Assembly (NCBI GenBank): GCA_903902745.1
Contig: CAIUWA010000018.1
Span: forward strand, 62,001 to 126,000
Reading direction: 5' to 3'
Source of the DNA: an uncultured Opitutia bacterium
Lineage (GTDB): Bacteria > Verrucomicrobiota > Verrucomicrobiia > Opitutales > Opitutaceae
DNA length: 64,000 nucleotides
Part shown: piece after piece, positions 46,757 to 54,932 of the stretch
Layout of the letters: each line of letters begins with the position of its first letter
How positions within the stretch are numbered: the first letter of the stretch is position 1
Notes under the pieces: generated by a model
Databases searched by the model: none
What the model was told of the DNA's origin: nothing
Seen by the model: the letters and a program-made list of their open reading frames with translations, nothing else
Made by a program: the position numbers and the translations under genes

Positions 46757-47157
46757 ACATTGGCAGATGAACTACCCGACACCCCGGTCGCAGCGGAAAT
46801 CGCATCTTCAAAGGTCTGGTTGTCCCGGATACCGGGCTGGATCGACCACCAGGTCTTGACGGTCTCACCGTTCTGCCAAAGCAGGTAGCGGTCCCATTCA
46901 TCGCCCGGGTTGTAGCGATTCTTGAATTCGAAGCGGAAGGCATCCGGGCGGACGAAGGCGGTGGTGAAAGGCTTGATGTCCGTCCGCTGCCCACGGGACT
47001 CAAAAAACACGGTCCGGACCTCGCCTTCGTCCTCGTAGGACCGGGCCTCAGCGTAAGTCGCGAGCATCCCCGCGTAGATATCCGGGCCGGACAACAGCGT
47101 TTCCGCACCGCGGCAGAGCGCCGCGCAACCGAGGAGGAGTAGAAGGCCTTTCTTCAT
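46708..47157 (-). pseudogene. Truncated exported LolA-like protein
   Basis: From MKKGLLLLLGCAALCRGAE (signal peptide) the frame reads well as a periplasmic beta protein (SYEDEGEVRTVFFESRG; TTAFVRPDAFRFEFKNRYN; WDRYLLWQNGETVKTWWSIQ) to about ATGVSGSSSAN, then ends after 15 unrelated residues. Comparable proteins continue for roughly another 100 residues, so the C-terminal half seems lost at a junction near 46750, where the plus-strand fragment begins. It may still be translated as a short protein. Confidence 0.55.
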
Positions 47158-47231
47158 CAGGGGAGCGGAGGATGCCCGGAGCCAAGCGCGGCGCCCTCCG
47201 AAAGGCGAGCCCGCAGGAATCGGCCGACGGT

Positions 47232-47459
47232 TCAGAACTTCAGGCGGGTGTTCTGGTGCTGGCAGCGGGGACAGGGGCACAGCTCAGTCCCGGCGGGGGC
47301 GGTGTAGAGCTGGTCGCAGCGGATGCAGTGGAAGACGGTCTTGCGCCGCTCCAACTCGAAGCGCCGGTGTTCGCGGCGGTCGTAATAAAGCCACAGGCTG
47401 AGAAACACCGCTGCCACAAGCAGGCAGTAGATCACGGTGCCAGTGGTGAGGTCGAACAT
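47232..47459 (-). CDS. Small membrane protein with C-terminal zinc ribbon, 75 aa
   Basis: MFDLTTGTVIYCLLVAAVFL is a transmembrane helix. A charged linker (YYDRREHRRFELERRK) and a four-cysteine ribbon follow: FHCIRCDQLY and CPCPRC, spaced 18 residues apart. The compact design and clean ends argue for a real gene, but no function is known. It precedes the truncated gene at 46708 on the same strand. Confidence 0.7.
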   Translation of the reverse strand: MFDLTTGTVIYCLLVAAVFLSLWLYYDRREHRRFELERRKTVFHCIRCDQLYTAPAGTELCPCPRCQHQNTRLKF

Positions 47460-47770
47460 GGGTGGAGGGTCGAGAGCGAGGGACGAGGCAGCAGGAGTCG
47501 GGAGGACGGTGGACCGGAGTCAGAAAACTTCGCACTGAAGTCAAAAGGCACGTTGGAGGAATTGTCATTCCAAGCAAAGCGGGGAATCAGGCGCCCTGGA
47601 GAGAGGCGTGACGAGGTTCAAACTAGAGCATCCCGGCGAGGCGACTATCCATCGGAAGACCGGCCCTGTTATTTCGAGCGAAAGGACAAAACAGGAACCT
47701 GCTTTTGCCGCCCATTTGTCGCTCTTCGGCCTCGGCACTTCCGAACTGCTGATTGTCCACATCTGCCGAG
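47460..47770. other. Gene-free stretch
   Basis: I find no convincing gene. A purine-rich degenerate tandem (GAGAGCGAGGGACGAGGC and following, about 47463-47520) may be the counterpart of the pyrimidine arm at 45055. The rest is ordinary mixed sequence. Confidence 0.4.
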
Positions 47771-47792
47771 GTCGCCCACTGGGCAGGGCGAC
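47771..47792 (-). terminator. Candidate terminator hairpin after a PEP-CTERM gene
   Basis: GTCGCCC and GGGCGAC form a perfect 7-bp stem with an 8-base loop directly after the stop codon. There is no T-run, so it may be a stabiliser or a weak terminator. Confidence 0.35.
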
Positions 47793-47793
47793 T

Positions 47794-48663
47794 TCAGCGA
47801 AGCCGTTTTTTGCGAGTGAACATACTGACGAGGACGACACCGAAACCAAGCAACGCGACCGTCGAGGGCTCGGGAACGGTCGAGAACTCCGCGCCCCAAA
47901 TATTGCCGGAACGCAGCGGGGTGGTGAGAGTTCGGAGCAAAGTGCCGGTCGGTGAATACTGGAGCAAGGGTTGCGAGGCGCTGTTGGGTACGTACCAGAA
48001 GGTGTTGGTCGAGGGCTGATAGGCGAGCGAGCCGCGCTCACTCACATGGGGAAACTGCGAAAGGAGGGTGCCGCCAAGGCTGTACTGATAGATTTCATTC
48101 GGATCGGAAAGCCAGAGCGTGTTGGTCACCGTGTCGAAGGTGATGCCCATCACGTCAGTGGGCGTGGAACCCGGAGTGGACGAAGGAGTGGTGAAGAGCA
48201 GTGAGAGATTCGACCAGTTGGCGCCGCCCGAATAAACATTCACAACGCCGCCGCCGGTCCAGCCCAAGGTAAAATTGGCCGTGGCGCTGGCTGCACCGTC
48301 GAGCAGTTCACCGTTGCTCGTGCCGCTGCCCGGCGAGGTGTTGCCCGTGGCGGCACCCGTCAGAGGATTGTATTCCGCGGCACCATTGTTGGAAATATTG
48401 TTGATCCAAATGGTATTCCGAACGGCGACGGCGTAACCCCCGCTGCTGGAAGTCGCCGAAAAAACAAGATTGCCCGTGGTCGTATCGATGGCCTGCAGCG
48501 AACTGCTGTCGCCGTTGGTGAGGTACAGGAGGGACTGACCCTGGGCCTTGGCGAAAGGCGCAACACCGAACATGCACAGGAAAAACAGCCCCAGCATCAA
48601 GGCCTGCCCGCCAGCGATTTTCGGGCTGCCCGGCTCAAATGACTGTGAATCCCGCGAGGCCAT
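47794..48663 (-). CDS. PEP-CTERM protein with beta-propeller-like repeats
   Basis: A 289-residue exported protein. A short charged head precedes a signal segment (LGLFFLCMFGVAPFAKAQG), then a repetitive beta domain with phrases such as SLLYLTNGDSSSLQAIDT, NTLWLSDPNEIYQYSLGG and NTFWYVPNSASQPLLQYSP, which resemble propeller blades. The tail VPEPSTVALLGFGVVLVSMF followed by TRKKRLR is a PEP-CTERM exosortase signal. No exosortase is nearby. It may bind a ligand at the cell surface (inference). Confidence 0.85.
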   Translation of the reverse strand: MASRDSQSFEPGSPKIAGGQALMLGLFFLCMFGVAPFAKAQGQSLLYLTNGDSSSLQAIDTTTGNLVFSATSSSGGYAVAVRNTIWINNISNNGAAEYNPLTGAATGNTSPGSGTSNGELLDGAASATANFTLGWTGGGVVNVYSGGANWSNLSLLFTTPSSTPGSTPTDVMGITFDTVTNTLWLSDPNEIYQYSLGGTLLSQFPHVSERGSLAYQPSTNTFWYVPNSASQPLLQYSPTGTLLRTLTTPLRSGNIWGAEFSTVPEPSTVALLGFGVVLVSMFTRKKRLR

Positions 48664-48912
48664 GACGGTGGCTACATTTGTTTCTCGCCAATTATTTGCG
48701 AGTAGAATCCGAAGGTTTTGCCTAGGGGTCTCCCGGGATATGCGACGTCATACCCTGACGGTTTGCAACGACCCACGTCGTATCGAAAGCGCGATGCGCG
48801 GTCCGGAAGGTATGGAACGGCATCGAGTCTATTTCGGGGTGGCCGCGGATCTGAAGGAAGGAAGGCGCCCGCATCCTCGACTAGTGTCCGTTCCTTGCGC
48901 AGATTCCATCCC
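48664..48912. promoter_or_regulatory. Divergent promoter region between a PEP-CTERM gene and an aspartyl protease gene
   Basis: This is 249 bases without a gene between divergent starts. It holds a possible -10 (AATAAT on the minus strand, near 48692) and an imperfect hairpin CTCGCCAATTATTTGCGAG. Nothing more can be supported. Confidence 0.35.
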
Positions 48913-50094
48913 GTGTCTTTTCGTGGTCGCCCTTTCCTCTTCCGTCGGGCGGTTCTTTCACTCGCTGCAGTCCTGCTCTTACCGGTCGGCAGCCGGGCGG
49001 AGAATCGCATTCCGATCGAGGGGAAGGTAAACGGCACTCCCGTCCATCTCGCATTTGATACGGGGTTTGGGATCGGACTCGTGCTCTTCCGCAGTGCGGT
49101 CGATGAGTTGGGGCTGAAAATCAGGCCATCGATCGCCGGGGCCAGTCTCAAGCCCGGTGAAGCGAGGCTGGGGCTCACCGAGCCGGTCCGATTTGAGATG
49201 GAGGGGAAATCCTTCGATGCCGTCCCATTCGCGGTGCTGGAGGAGACTCCGTCCTTCCTGCCCTCCGATATTCAAGGCGTGGCCGGCTGGCCGCTGTTCA
49301 AGGACTACATCGTGCTGCTGGAACTCGCCGACCAGAAGGCGACGGTCGGGCTCGAGACCGTACCGGCTGAAGCGGCAGACTGGCTTCGTCTCCGCCTGCG
49401 GGCCGATCACGACAGCCTGTGCGTGGAGTTGCCCGAGATCGCGGGCGCACCGGGCGGCCTCGCGTTGGTTGATACAGGCGATCCCGGCGGCGTTAGTCTT
49501 TCCGCCGAAAAATGGCAGGCATGGAAGGCCGCCCATCCGCGGCAGCCGGTCACGTTTTCCGCGAACTACATGCCGGGCTCCGGGCTCGTGGCGACGGAGG
49601 AATCCTGGGCTGAGAAATTATCGCTAGGCGGGCTCGTGCTGCACCACGTGGTCGTAAGGCAGTGCAATGTGACCCAAGCGAGCGCGGGCGGCCCGGGGTA
49701 TGTGGCCTCGCTGGGCCTGGCGGCGCTGGGGCGACTCGACCTCGTGATTGATGGCAAGGCCGGGGTGGCTTACACGCACGCGCGCACTGAACCTCCAGCG
49801 GCCTTTCCGCACAACCGGCTCGGCGCGGTGTTTGTGCCGCGGGATGACCGAAGCGATGACCTGGTCGCGCACGTTGCGGCCGGGAGTCCGGCGGCCCGTG
49901 CGGGTATTCGCGACGATGACCTGTTGCTCGGCATCGATCAGCGCGACCTCACCCACTGGCGCACCCATCCCGAGCTGCTGCCGCTCCGGAAATACTGGGA
50001 GCAAGCCGCCGGCACCAAGGTCGTCCTCACCGTGAGACGCGGCACGAAAACTATCAAGGCAACGGCCAAGCTGAAAAATATCCTGGGGCCATAG
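48913..50094 (+). CDS. Retropepsin-like aspartyl protease with C-terminal PDZ domain
   Basis: A 393-residue exported protein. The GTG giving VSFRGRPFLFRRAVLSL starts a signal peptide ending near SRAEN; the longer frame is poor in coding quality. Two Asp-Thr-Gly motifs are present: LAFDTGFGIG and ALVDTGDPGG, spaced as in a two-lobed aspartyl protease, with GYVASLGLAALGRLDLVID between. The C-terminal third is a PDZ domain (AHVAAGSPAARAGIRDDDLL; GIDQRDLTHW). The fusion suggests a periplasmic protease or a ligand-binding relative that has lost activity; only an assay would tell. It stands alone. Confidence 0.8.
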   Translation: MSFRGRPFLFRRAVLSLAAVLLLPVGSRAENRIPIEGKVNGTPVHLAFDTGFGIGLVLFRSAVDELGLKIRPSIAGASLKPGEARLGLTEPVRFEMEGKSFDAVPFAVLEETPSFLPSDIQGVAGWPLFKDYIVLLELADQKATVGLETVPAEAADWLRLRLRADHDSLCVELPEIAGAPGGLALVDTGDPGGVSLSAEKWQAWKAAHPRQPVTFSANYMPGSGLVATEESWAEKLSLGGLVLHHVVVRQCNVTQASAGGPGYVASLGLAALGRLDLVIDGKAGVAYTHARTEPPAAFPHNRLGAVFVPRDDRSDDLVAHVAAGSPAARAGIRDDDLLLGIDQRDLTHWRTHPELLPLRKYWEQAAGTKVVLTVRRGTKTIKATAKLKNILGP

Positions 50095-50377
50095 CGGAAG
50101 ACCCAAAGCGATCGCCGGAATCGGGCCGAGGCTGGTCATCGATTCCAGTCGCGGTTCGAGATATCAGACATGGAATTTGAGACAGGCCTTTCGCCAGAGT
50201 GACGAACCGGGCGTCCACAAGGGACACCACTACGCTCGCATGGCGCGAACAGCGGATGCGCCCTACCTTCTGCCTTCCCCGTACTATAACGTTTACCTTT
50301 CATAATCGGAATCCTTTCTATTGGGCCAGACCGACTCTTCCGGCGGTTTGAGAAACCGGGATCACGTCATACCCCCT

Positions 50378-51292
50378 ATGAAAACGTCACTCCAAAATCT
50401 GTTGCTCGTCTTTGTTGTCTCTTCTGCCGCCGGCTTGGCGGCGCAGCCGGTCGCCGCCGCCGCGCCTGCCCCCTCCACCCCGCCATCGACGAAGGCGGAC
50501 GCCGTTCCCCCTGGGATCCAATACGCTCCGGCAAGCCAGAAGACACCGCTCGGCACGACGTTTGTCGATTGGGACTCCCTCGCAGTCCGGATCACGCCGT
50601 CGGGGCAATCCCGGTCGGTTTTCGACAATCCCACCCCGGTCCTCGAAAAATTCGAAATGCACATCACGACGCTGAATGGCGGCATGACGTCGCATGCGCC
50701 GCATCACCACGCCTGGGAGGAGATGCTCCTCGTCAAGGAGGGCGAAGTGGAGGTGTCGATCAACGGCAAGCTGCTCCGCGGCGGGCCCGGGGCCTTGATC
50801 TTCTACGCGTCGAACGACGTCCATAACGTTAAGAACGCCTCGGCCGACAAGCCCGCCACTTATTACGTGATGAATTTCTACACGGACCTCGTCCACACCA
50901 CCGCCGACAAGCCGGCCGCCGAGCAGGCCGTGCCAGGCAAGCTCCCTTCCGGCGTCATCGACTGCAACAGCCTGCCGCCGACGCCCACGCCGACCGGCTC
51001 GCGCGTCACCGTGGTCAATTCGCCGACCCTCACCTTCCCCATGCTCGGGAGCCACATCACGACCCTGAATGTGGGGCAAACCACGATGGCCGATATGATC
51101 GACTCGGGTGACGAACTCTTCATCGTCAAATCGGGCACGCTCGAGGTGAAGGTCAACGGCGTCACGGCCCGGATGAAGGAGGGTTCGTTCTTCTATTGCG
51201 CGCCCAACGACAAGCGGACCCTGAAGAACATCGGCACGACGCCGGCCAGCTACCACGTCATCAAGATCTTGTCGGCGAAAAGCCCGAAATAA
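50378..51292 (+). CDS. Exported bicupin protein
   Basis: A 304-residue protein with a signal peptide (MKTSLQNLLLVFVVSSAAGL, cleavage near AAAAP) and two cupin barrels. The first has HAPHHHAWEEMLLVKEGEVE with the metal-binding His cluster and Glu, then FYASNDVHNVKN. The second is weaker (DMIDSGDELFIVKSGTLEV; FYCAPNDKRTLKN) and lacks most of the metal ligands. A role in binding or oxidising a small molecule is possible but unassigned. The gene is solitary; upstream lie 283 gene-free bases with no clear feature. Confidence 0.8.
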   Translation: MKTSLQNLLLVFVVSSAAGLAAQPVAAAAPAPSTPPSTKADAVPPGIQYAPASQKTPLGTTFVDWDSLAVRITPSGQSRSVFDNPTPVLEKFEMHITTLNGGMTSHAPHHHAWEEMLLVKEGEVEVSINGKLLRGGPGALIFYASNDVHNVKNASADKPATYYVMNFYTDLVHTTADKPAAEQAVPGKLPSGVIDCNSLPPTPTPTGSRVTVVNSPTLTFPMLGSHITTLNVGQTTMADMIDSGDELFIVKSGTLEVKVNGVTARMKEGSFFYCAPNDKRTLKNIGTTPASYHVIKILSAKSPK

Positions 51293-51330
51293 GCGGGGCG
51301 GCGATCCTCGGCGGTCATGCCCTACCCCGG

Positions 51331-51364
51331 AAAAAAAACGTGCCGAAGTTTCCTTCGGCGCGTT
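51331..51364 (-). terminator. Intrinsic terminator at the end of the ribosomal operon
   Basis: AACGTGCCGAAG and CTTCGGCGCGTT form a 12-bp stem (one mismatch on one strand) with a 4-base loop, and the minus strand carries a run of eight T after it. It lies 24 bases past the rplQ stop. Confidence 0.85.
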
Positions 51365-51387
51365 GGGCTGGTTAAATAGAACGACCC

Positions 51388-51900
51388 TTAGCTCTTGGCC
51401 TCGGGAGCCGCCTCAGGCGTCGAGGCGACGTCGGGAGTGGCCGGAGCACCGGATTTCACGGCCTTGGCCTGCTTCGCCTTGCCGGACTTGCGGCCCTTCG
51501 ACTTCTTGTAGCCGACGTCGTCAGCCTTCACGAACTCGATGAGGGCGACCTCCGCGGCGTCGCTCAGGCGGGCGCCGAGCTTGTAGATGCGGGTGTAGCC
51601 GCCGTTGCGGTTGACGAACTCCTTGTACTTCTCGTTAAAGAGCAGTGTGACGGCCGTTTCGTCGCGCACGTCGCTGAGCGCAAGGCGGCGGAGGTGGAGG
51701 GCGTCCTTTGGATCGGTCTTGGCCGCGGCCTGCTTGGCCTTGGTGATGACCTTCTCGATGAAGGGACGCAGGGCCTTCGCCTTGGTCAGCGTGGTCTGGA
51801 TGCGACCGTGCGTGATGAGCGAGGTCGCGAGATTGGAGAGCATCGCGCGGCGATGCTCGACGGTGACGCCCAGGGAGGCGTGATGTTTGCTGTGGCGCAT
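51388..51900 (-). CDS. rplQ: 50S ribosomal protein L17
   Basis: A 170-residue protein; MRHSKHHASLGVTVEHRRAM and LITHGRIQTTLTKAKALRPF are the family core. The canonical protein is about 120-130 residues; here a Lys/Ala/Pro-rich tail (KSKGRKSGKAKQAKAVKSG and on) adds about 40. It is the last gene of the operon, separated from rpoA by 200 bases that hold a family C repeat. Confidence 0.95.
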   Translation of the reverse strand: MRHSKHHASLGVTVEHRRAMLSNLATSLITHGRIQTTLTKAKALRPFIEKVITKAKQAAAKTDPKDALHLRRLALSDVRDETAVTLLFNEKYKEFVNRNGGYTRIYKLGARLSDAAEVALIEFVKADDVGYKKSKGRKSGKAKQAKAVKSGAPATPDVASTPEAAPEAKS

Positions 51901-51983
51901 TGGATTTTGGTTTTAAGGGCACCCGATCGGCAATCCGGTCGCAGCGTGGGGCGACAGCGGACGGCGCGAGTGCCAGTTGGTGG

Positions 51984-52083
51984 AAAAATCACAAATCCCA
52001 AAGTCCAAACGCCCAAGACGGCGAGCCGGCAGGCGGAATGGATTGGGATTTATCTGGAGTTTGGCTGGTGGAATTTGGCGTTT
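51984..52083. repeat. Facing-arm repeat, family C (AAATCCCAAA), inside the rpoA-rplQ gap
   Basis: The left arm (51984-52016) reads AAAAATCACAAATCCCAAAG. The right arm (52041-52083) reads GATTGGGATTTATCTGGAGT and on to GGAATTTGGCGTTT, the imperfect reverse complement. The spacer is about 24 bases. It lies within an essential operon whose other junctions are mostly under 110 bases. Confidence 0.75.
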
Positions 52084-52100
52084 CCGGTGCAAGGCACCGG

Positions 52101-53102
52101 TCAGGCTTCCTTCTTGGTGTCGAGGAGGCGCTCGTCGAACTTCATGCCGAGCGAGAGGCCGAGGGCCTCGAGCTTTTCCTTGATCTCGTTGAGCGACTTC
52201 TTGCCGAAATTGCGGTACTTGAGCATCTCCTGCTCGGTCTTCATCGCCAGCTCGCCGACCGTGGTGATGTTGGCGTTGTTGAGGCAGTTCGCGGCGCGAA
52301 CGGAGAGCTCGATCTCGTTGACCGACATGTTGAGGAGCTTGCGGAGCTTGTTCTGCTCCTCGCTGACCTCGCTCTGCTGGCTCTCGAACTCGAAGGCCTC
52401 CTCTGAAACGCGGTCGAACACGTCGAGGTGGTGCTTGAGGATGGAGGCGGACTGCTTGAGGGCGTCGTCGGGCGTGATGCGGCCGTCGGTCCAGATCTCA
52501 AGGATGAGCTTGTCGTAGTCGGTGATCTGGCCGACGCGGGTGTTCTCGACGGTGTACTTGACGAGGCGCACGGGAGAGAAGAGCGAGTCGATCGGGATGA
52601 CGCCGATGGCCTGCTCCTCCTTCTTGTTATCGACGCCAGGGCAGTAGCCGCGGCCGGTCTTGATCTCGATCTCGGCCTCGAACGAACGCTTGCTGTCAAG
52701 GGTGCAGATGAGCTGGTCGGGATTAACGACGGTGATGTTGGCATCGGCCTGGATGTCGCCGGCGGTGACCTTGCCGGTCTTGGTGGCCTTGATGAGGAGC
52801 GAGACGGGCTCGCGCTTCGTGGAGACGAGGAGGACCTTCTTCAGGTTGAGGACGATGTCGGTGACATCCTCGACGACGTTGTCGATGCTCTGGAACTCGT
52901 GGTTCACGCCGTCGATCTTGATCGACGAGATGGCCGCGCCCTCGATGGAGCTGAGGAGCACGCGACGGAGGGAGTTGCCGATGGTATGGCCATAACCGGC
53001 CTCAAAAGGCTCGGCGATGAACTTGGCGTAGGTGGACGAGGAGCCTTCCTCGACCTTGGTGAGCTTGTTGGGGAGTTCGAACTTTCCGAGACGTTTGGGC
53101 AT
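52101..53102 (-). CDS. rpoA: DNA-directed RNA polymerase alpha subunit
   Basis: A 333-residue subunit that nucleates RNA polymerase assembly. The N-terminal domain shows EPFEAGYGHTIGNSLRRVLL, the linker region is Glu-rich, and the C-terminal domain carries two helix-hairpin-helix motifs (IELSVRAANCLNNANITTVG; NFGKKSLNEIKEKLEALGL) that contact UP elements and activators. The start is ATG preceded by CCC, with no Shine-Dalgarno. Confidence 0.97.
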   Translation of the reverse strand: MPKRLGKFELPNKLTKVEEGSSSTYAKFIAEPFEAGYGHTIGNSLRRVLLSSIEGAAISSIKIDGVNHEFQSIDNVVEDVTDIVLNLKKVLLVSTKREPVSLLIKATKTGKVTAGDIQADANITVVNPDQLICTLDSKRSFEAEIEIKTGRGYCPGVDNKKEEQAIGVIPIDSLFSPVRLVKYTVENTRVGQITDYDKLILEIWTDGRITPDDALKQSASILKHHLDVFDRVSEEAFEFESQQSEVSEEQNKLRKLLNMSVNEIELSVRAANCLNNANITTVGELAMKTEQEMLKYRNFGKKSLNEIKEKLEALGLSLGMKFDERLLDTKKEA

Positions 53103-53160
53103 GGGAGGAGGATTTGGCAGTGAGCGGGAAGGTGGGAAATGAAGGACGGAACAAAGCGGA

Positions 53161-53772
53161 TCAGAAGCGCGAGTAGAACTCGACGATGAGCTGTTCATTG
53201 ATGCCCTGCTCCATCTCGTCGCGCGTGGGGAGGCGGACGACGGTGGCCTTGAAGGCCTCGGCGTTGAGGGTGAGCCAGCCCGGAACGGTGCGGATGCGGT
53301 TTTCCTCGAGCTGGCGCGTGGCCATCTGGCGGGAGGCGGGCGTGTTCTTGACCTCGATCTCATCGGCCGGCTGCACGTTGTAGCTGGAGATGTCGACCTT
53401 GTGACCGTTCACGCGGATGTGGCCGTGATTGACGAACTGGCGCGCTGCGGCGCGGGTCTTGGCCAGACCGAGGAGGAAGATGACGCTGTCGAGACGGGTC
53501 TCGAGGAGCTGGAGGAAGCGCTCGCCGGTGACGCCGCGCTCGCGCTTGGCGATCTCGAACACGCGGCGGAACTGGCGCTCGAGCAGACCGTAGATGTAAC
53601 GGAGCTTCTGCTTCTCGTTCAGGCCGACGGCGTATTCCGAGAACTTGCGGCGGGACTTGGGGCCGTGCACGCCCGGGGGATAATTGCGGCGTTCAAACGC
53701 CTTGCCTGAGCCAAGAATGAGCTGGCCGAAGCGCCGGCTGATGCGGGTGGTGGGTCCGAGATAGCGAGCCAT
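53161..53772 (-). CDS. rpsD: 30S ribosomal protein S4
   Basis: A 203-residue primary 16S-binding protein. It starts ARYLGPTTRISRRFGQLI and contains the S4 RNA-binding fold (RLDSVIFLLGLAKTRAAARQ). It lacks the zinc-binding cysteines of the C+ form. The start is ACC-ATG. Confidence 0.96.
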   Translation of the reverse strand: MARYLGPTTRISRRFGQLILGSGKAFERRNYPPGVHGPKSRRKFSEYAVGLNEKQKLRYIYGLLERQFRRVFEIAKRERGVTGERFLQLLETRLDSVIFLLGLAKTRAAARQFVNHGHIRVNGHKVDISSYNVQPADEIEVKNTPASRQMATRQLEENRIRTVPGWLTLNAEAFKATVVRLPTRDEMEQGINEQLIVEFYSRF

Positions 53773-53820
53773 GGTGGTAAGAGGATAAGTGGTGGGTGAC
53801 GGGTGTCAGGCGCGGCGCGA

Positions 53821-54468
53821 TTAGACGCGACGGCGCTTGCGCGGACGGCAGCCGTTGTGCGGGATCGGCGTGACGTCGACGATGGAGGTGATCTCGAGGC
53901 CGATAGCCTGGAGGGCGCGGATGGCGCTGTCGCGGCCAAGGCCGGGGCCGGAGACGCGGATGACGACATCCTTGAGTCCGTGGGACATGGCGTTGCGGGC
54001 GGCATCCTGCGCGACGACCTGCGCGGCGTAGGCGGTGGACTTGCGCGAGCCGCGGAAGTTGCACTTGCCGGCGCTGGACCAGGCGATGACGGCACCCTTG
54101 CCGTCAGTGATGGAGACGATGGTGTTGTTGAACGAGGCGAGGACGTTGACGACCCCGGAGGTGACGTTCTTGGAGCCCTTGGCCTTGCGGACCTTGATGG
54201 TGCCCAGCTCCTCCTTGAGGAGATCCTCGGCGGTGGGCTGCTTGGCGACGCCGCCAATCATCTCGACCGGCTTGTCGGAGGCCGGCTTGGGGGCGGCCTC
54301 GACCGGCGTACCGGAGGCAGCAGCAGCGGCAGCGTCGGCGGCAGCCTTGAGGCCACGGGCCTTCTTTTCGGCGGGCGTCGCAGCGACGGCGGTTTCCGTG
54401 CCGGCGGGAGCGGGCGCAGCGGCCTTGGGGGCCTTTTCTTTTTTCGGAGCGGACTTTTCTTCGGCCAT
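53821..54468 (-). CDS. rpsK: 30S ribosomal protein S11 with long N-terminal extension
   Basis: A 215-residue protein. The S11 core begins near residue 90 ([20 protein letters not shown]) and ends [11 protein letters not shown]. The first 85 residues are an Ala/Lys/Pro/Glu-rich tail that canonical S11 (about 130 residues) lacks. An internal Met at residue 69 ([15 protein letters not shown]) could be an alternative start. The annotated start is ACC-ATG. Confidence 0.93.
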   Translation of the reverse strand: MAEEKSAPKKEKAPKAAAPAPAGTETAVAATPAEKKARGLKAAADAAAAAASGTPVEAAPKPASDKPVEMIGGVAKQPTAEDLLKEELGTIKVRKAKGSKNVTSGVVNVLASFNNTIVSITDGKGAVIAWSSAGKCNFRGSRKSTAYAAQVVAQDAARNAMSHGLKDVVIRVSGPGLGRDSAIRALQAIGLEITSIVDVTPIPHNGCRPRKRRRV

Positions 54469-54480
54469 GGTGGTAAGGGA

Positions 54481-54861
54481 TTAAACTTCTTTGGCCTTCG
54501 TGACACCAACGGTCTTGCGCGGGCCCTTGCGGGTACGGGCGTTGGTGCTGGTGCGTTGGCCGCGGACGGGCAGGCTGCGACGATGGCGGATGCCGCGGTA
54601 GCAGTTGATCGCCTGCAGGCGCTTCAAGTTGGCGGCGATCTCACGGCGGAGGTCGCCCTCGAGCACCCATTTGTGCTCCGTGATGAGATGGAGGATCTTG
54701 TTGAGCTGCTCCTCCGTGAGGTCCTGCGCCCGCATGTTCGGGTTGAGACCGGCTTCCTTCACGAGGAAGTCAGCCCGGGTGGGACCGATGCCGTTGATAT
54801 AACGGAGGGAGTACGCGACTTTCTTTTTCGCGGGGATTTCTACACCGAGGAGACGAGGCAT
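54481..54861 (-). CDS. rpsM: 30S ribosomal protein S13
   Basis: A 126-residue subunit-bridge protein. [20 protein letters not shown] and [20 protein letters not shown] are typical. It is separated from map by 71 bases, too short for rpmJ or infA, which usually lie between. Confidence 0.96.
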   Translation of the reverse strand: MPRLLGVEIPAKKKVAYSLRYINGIGPTRADFLVKEAGLNPNMRAQDLTEEQLNKILHLITEHKWVLEGDLRREIAANLKRLQAINCYRGIRHRRSLPVRGQRTSTNARTRKGPRKTVGVTKAKEV

Positions 54862-54932
54862 GTTGGATTAGGTTGAGATGAGAAGGTTGGAAGTTGGAAA
54901 AAAGTGAGGGAGAAAAATAAAGGGAGAAAAAA

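Noticed and set aside
54862-54932. Search for rpmJ (L36) between rpsM and map
   Set aside because: The 71-base gap is too short and contains no CxxC-containing small frame.
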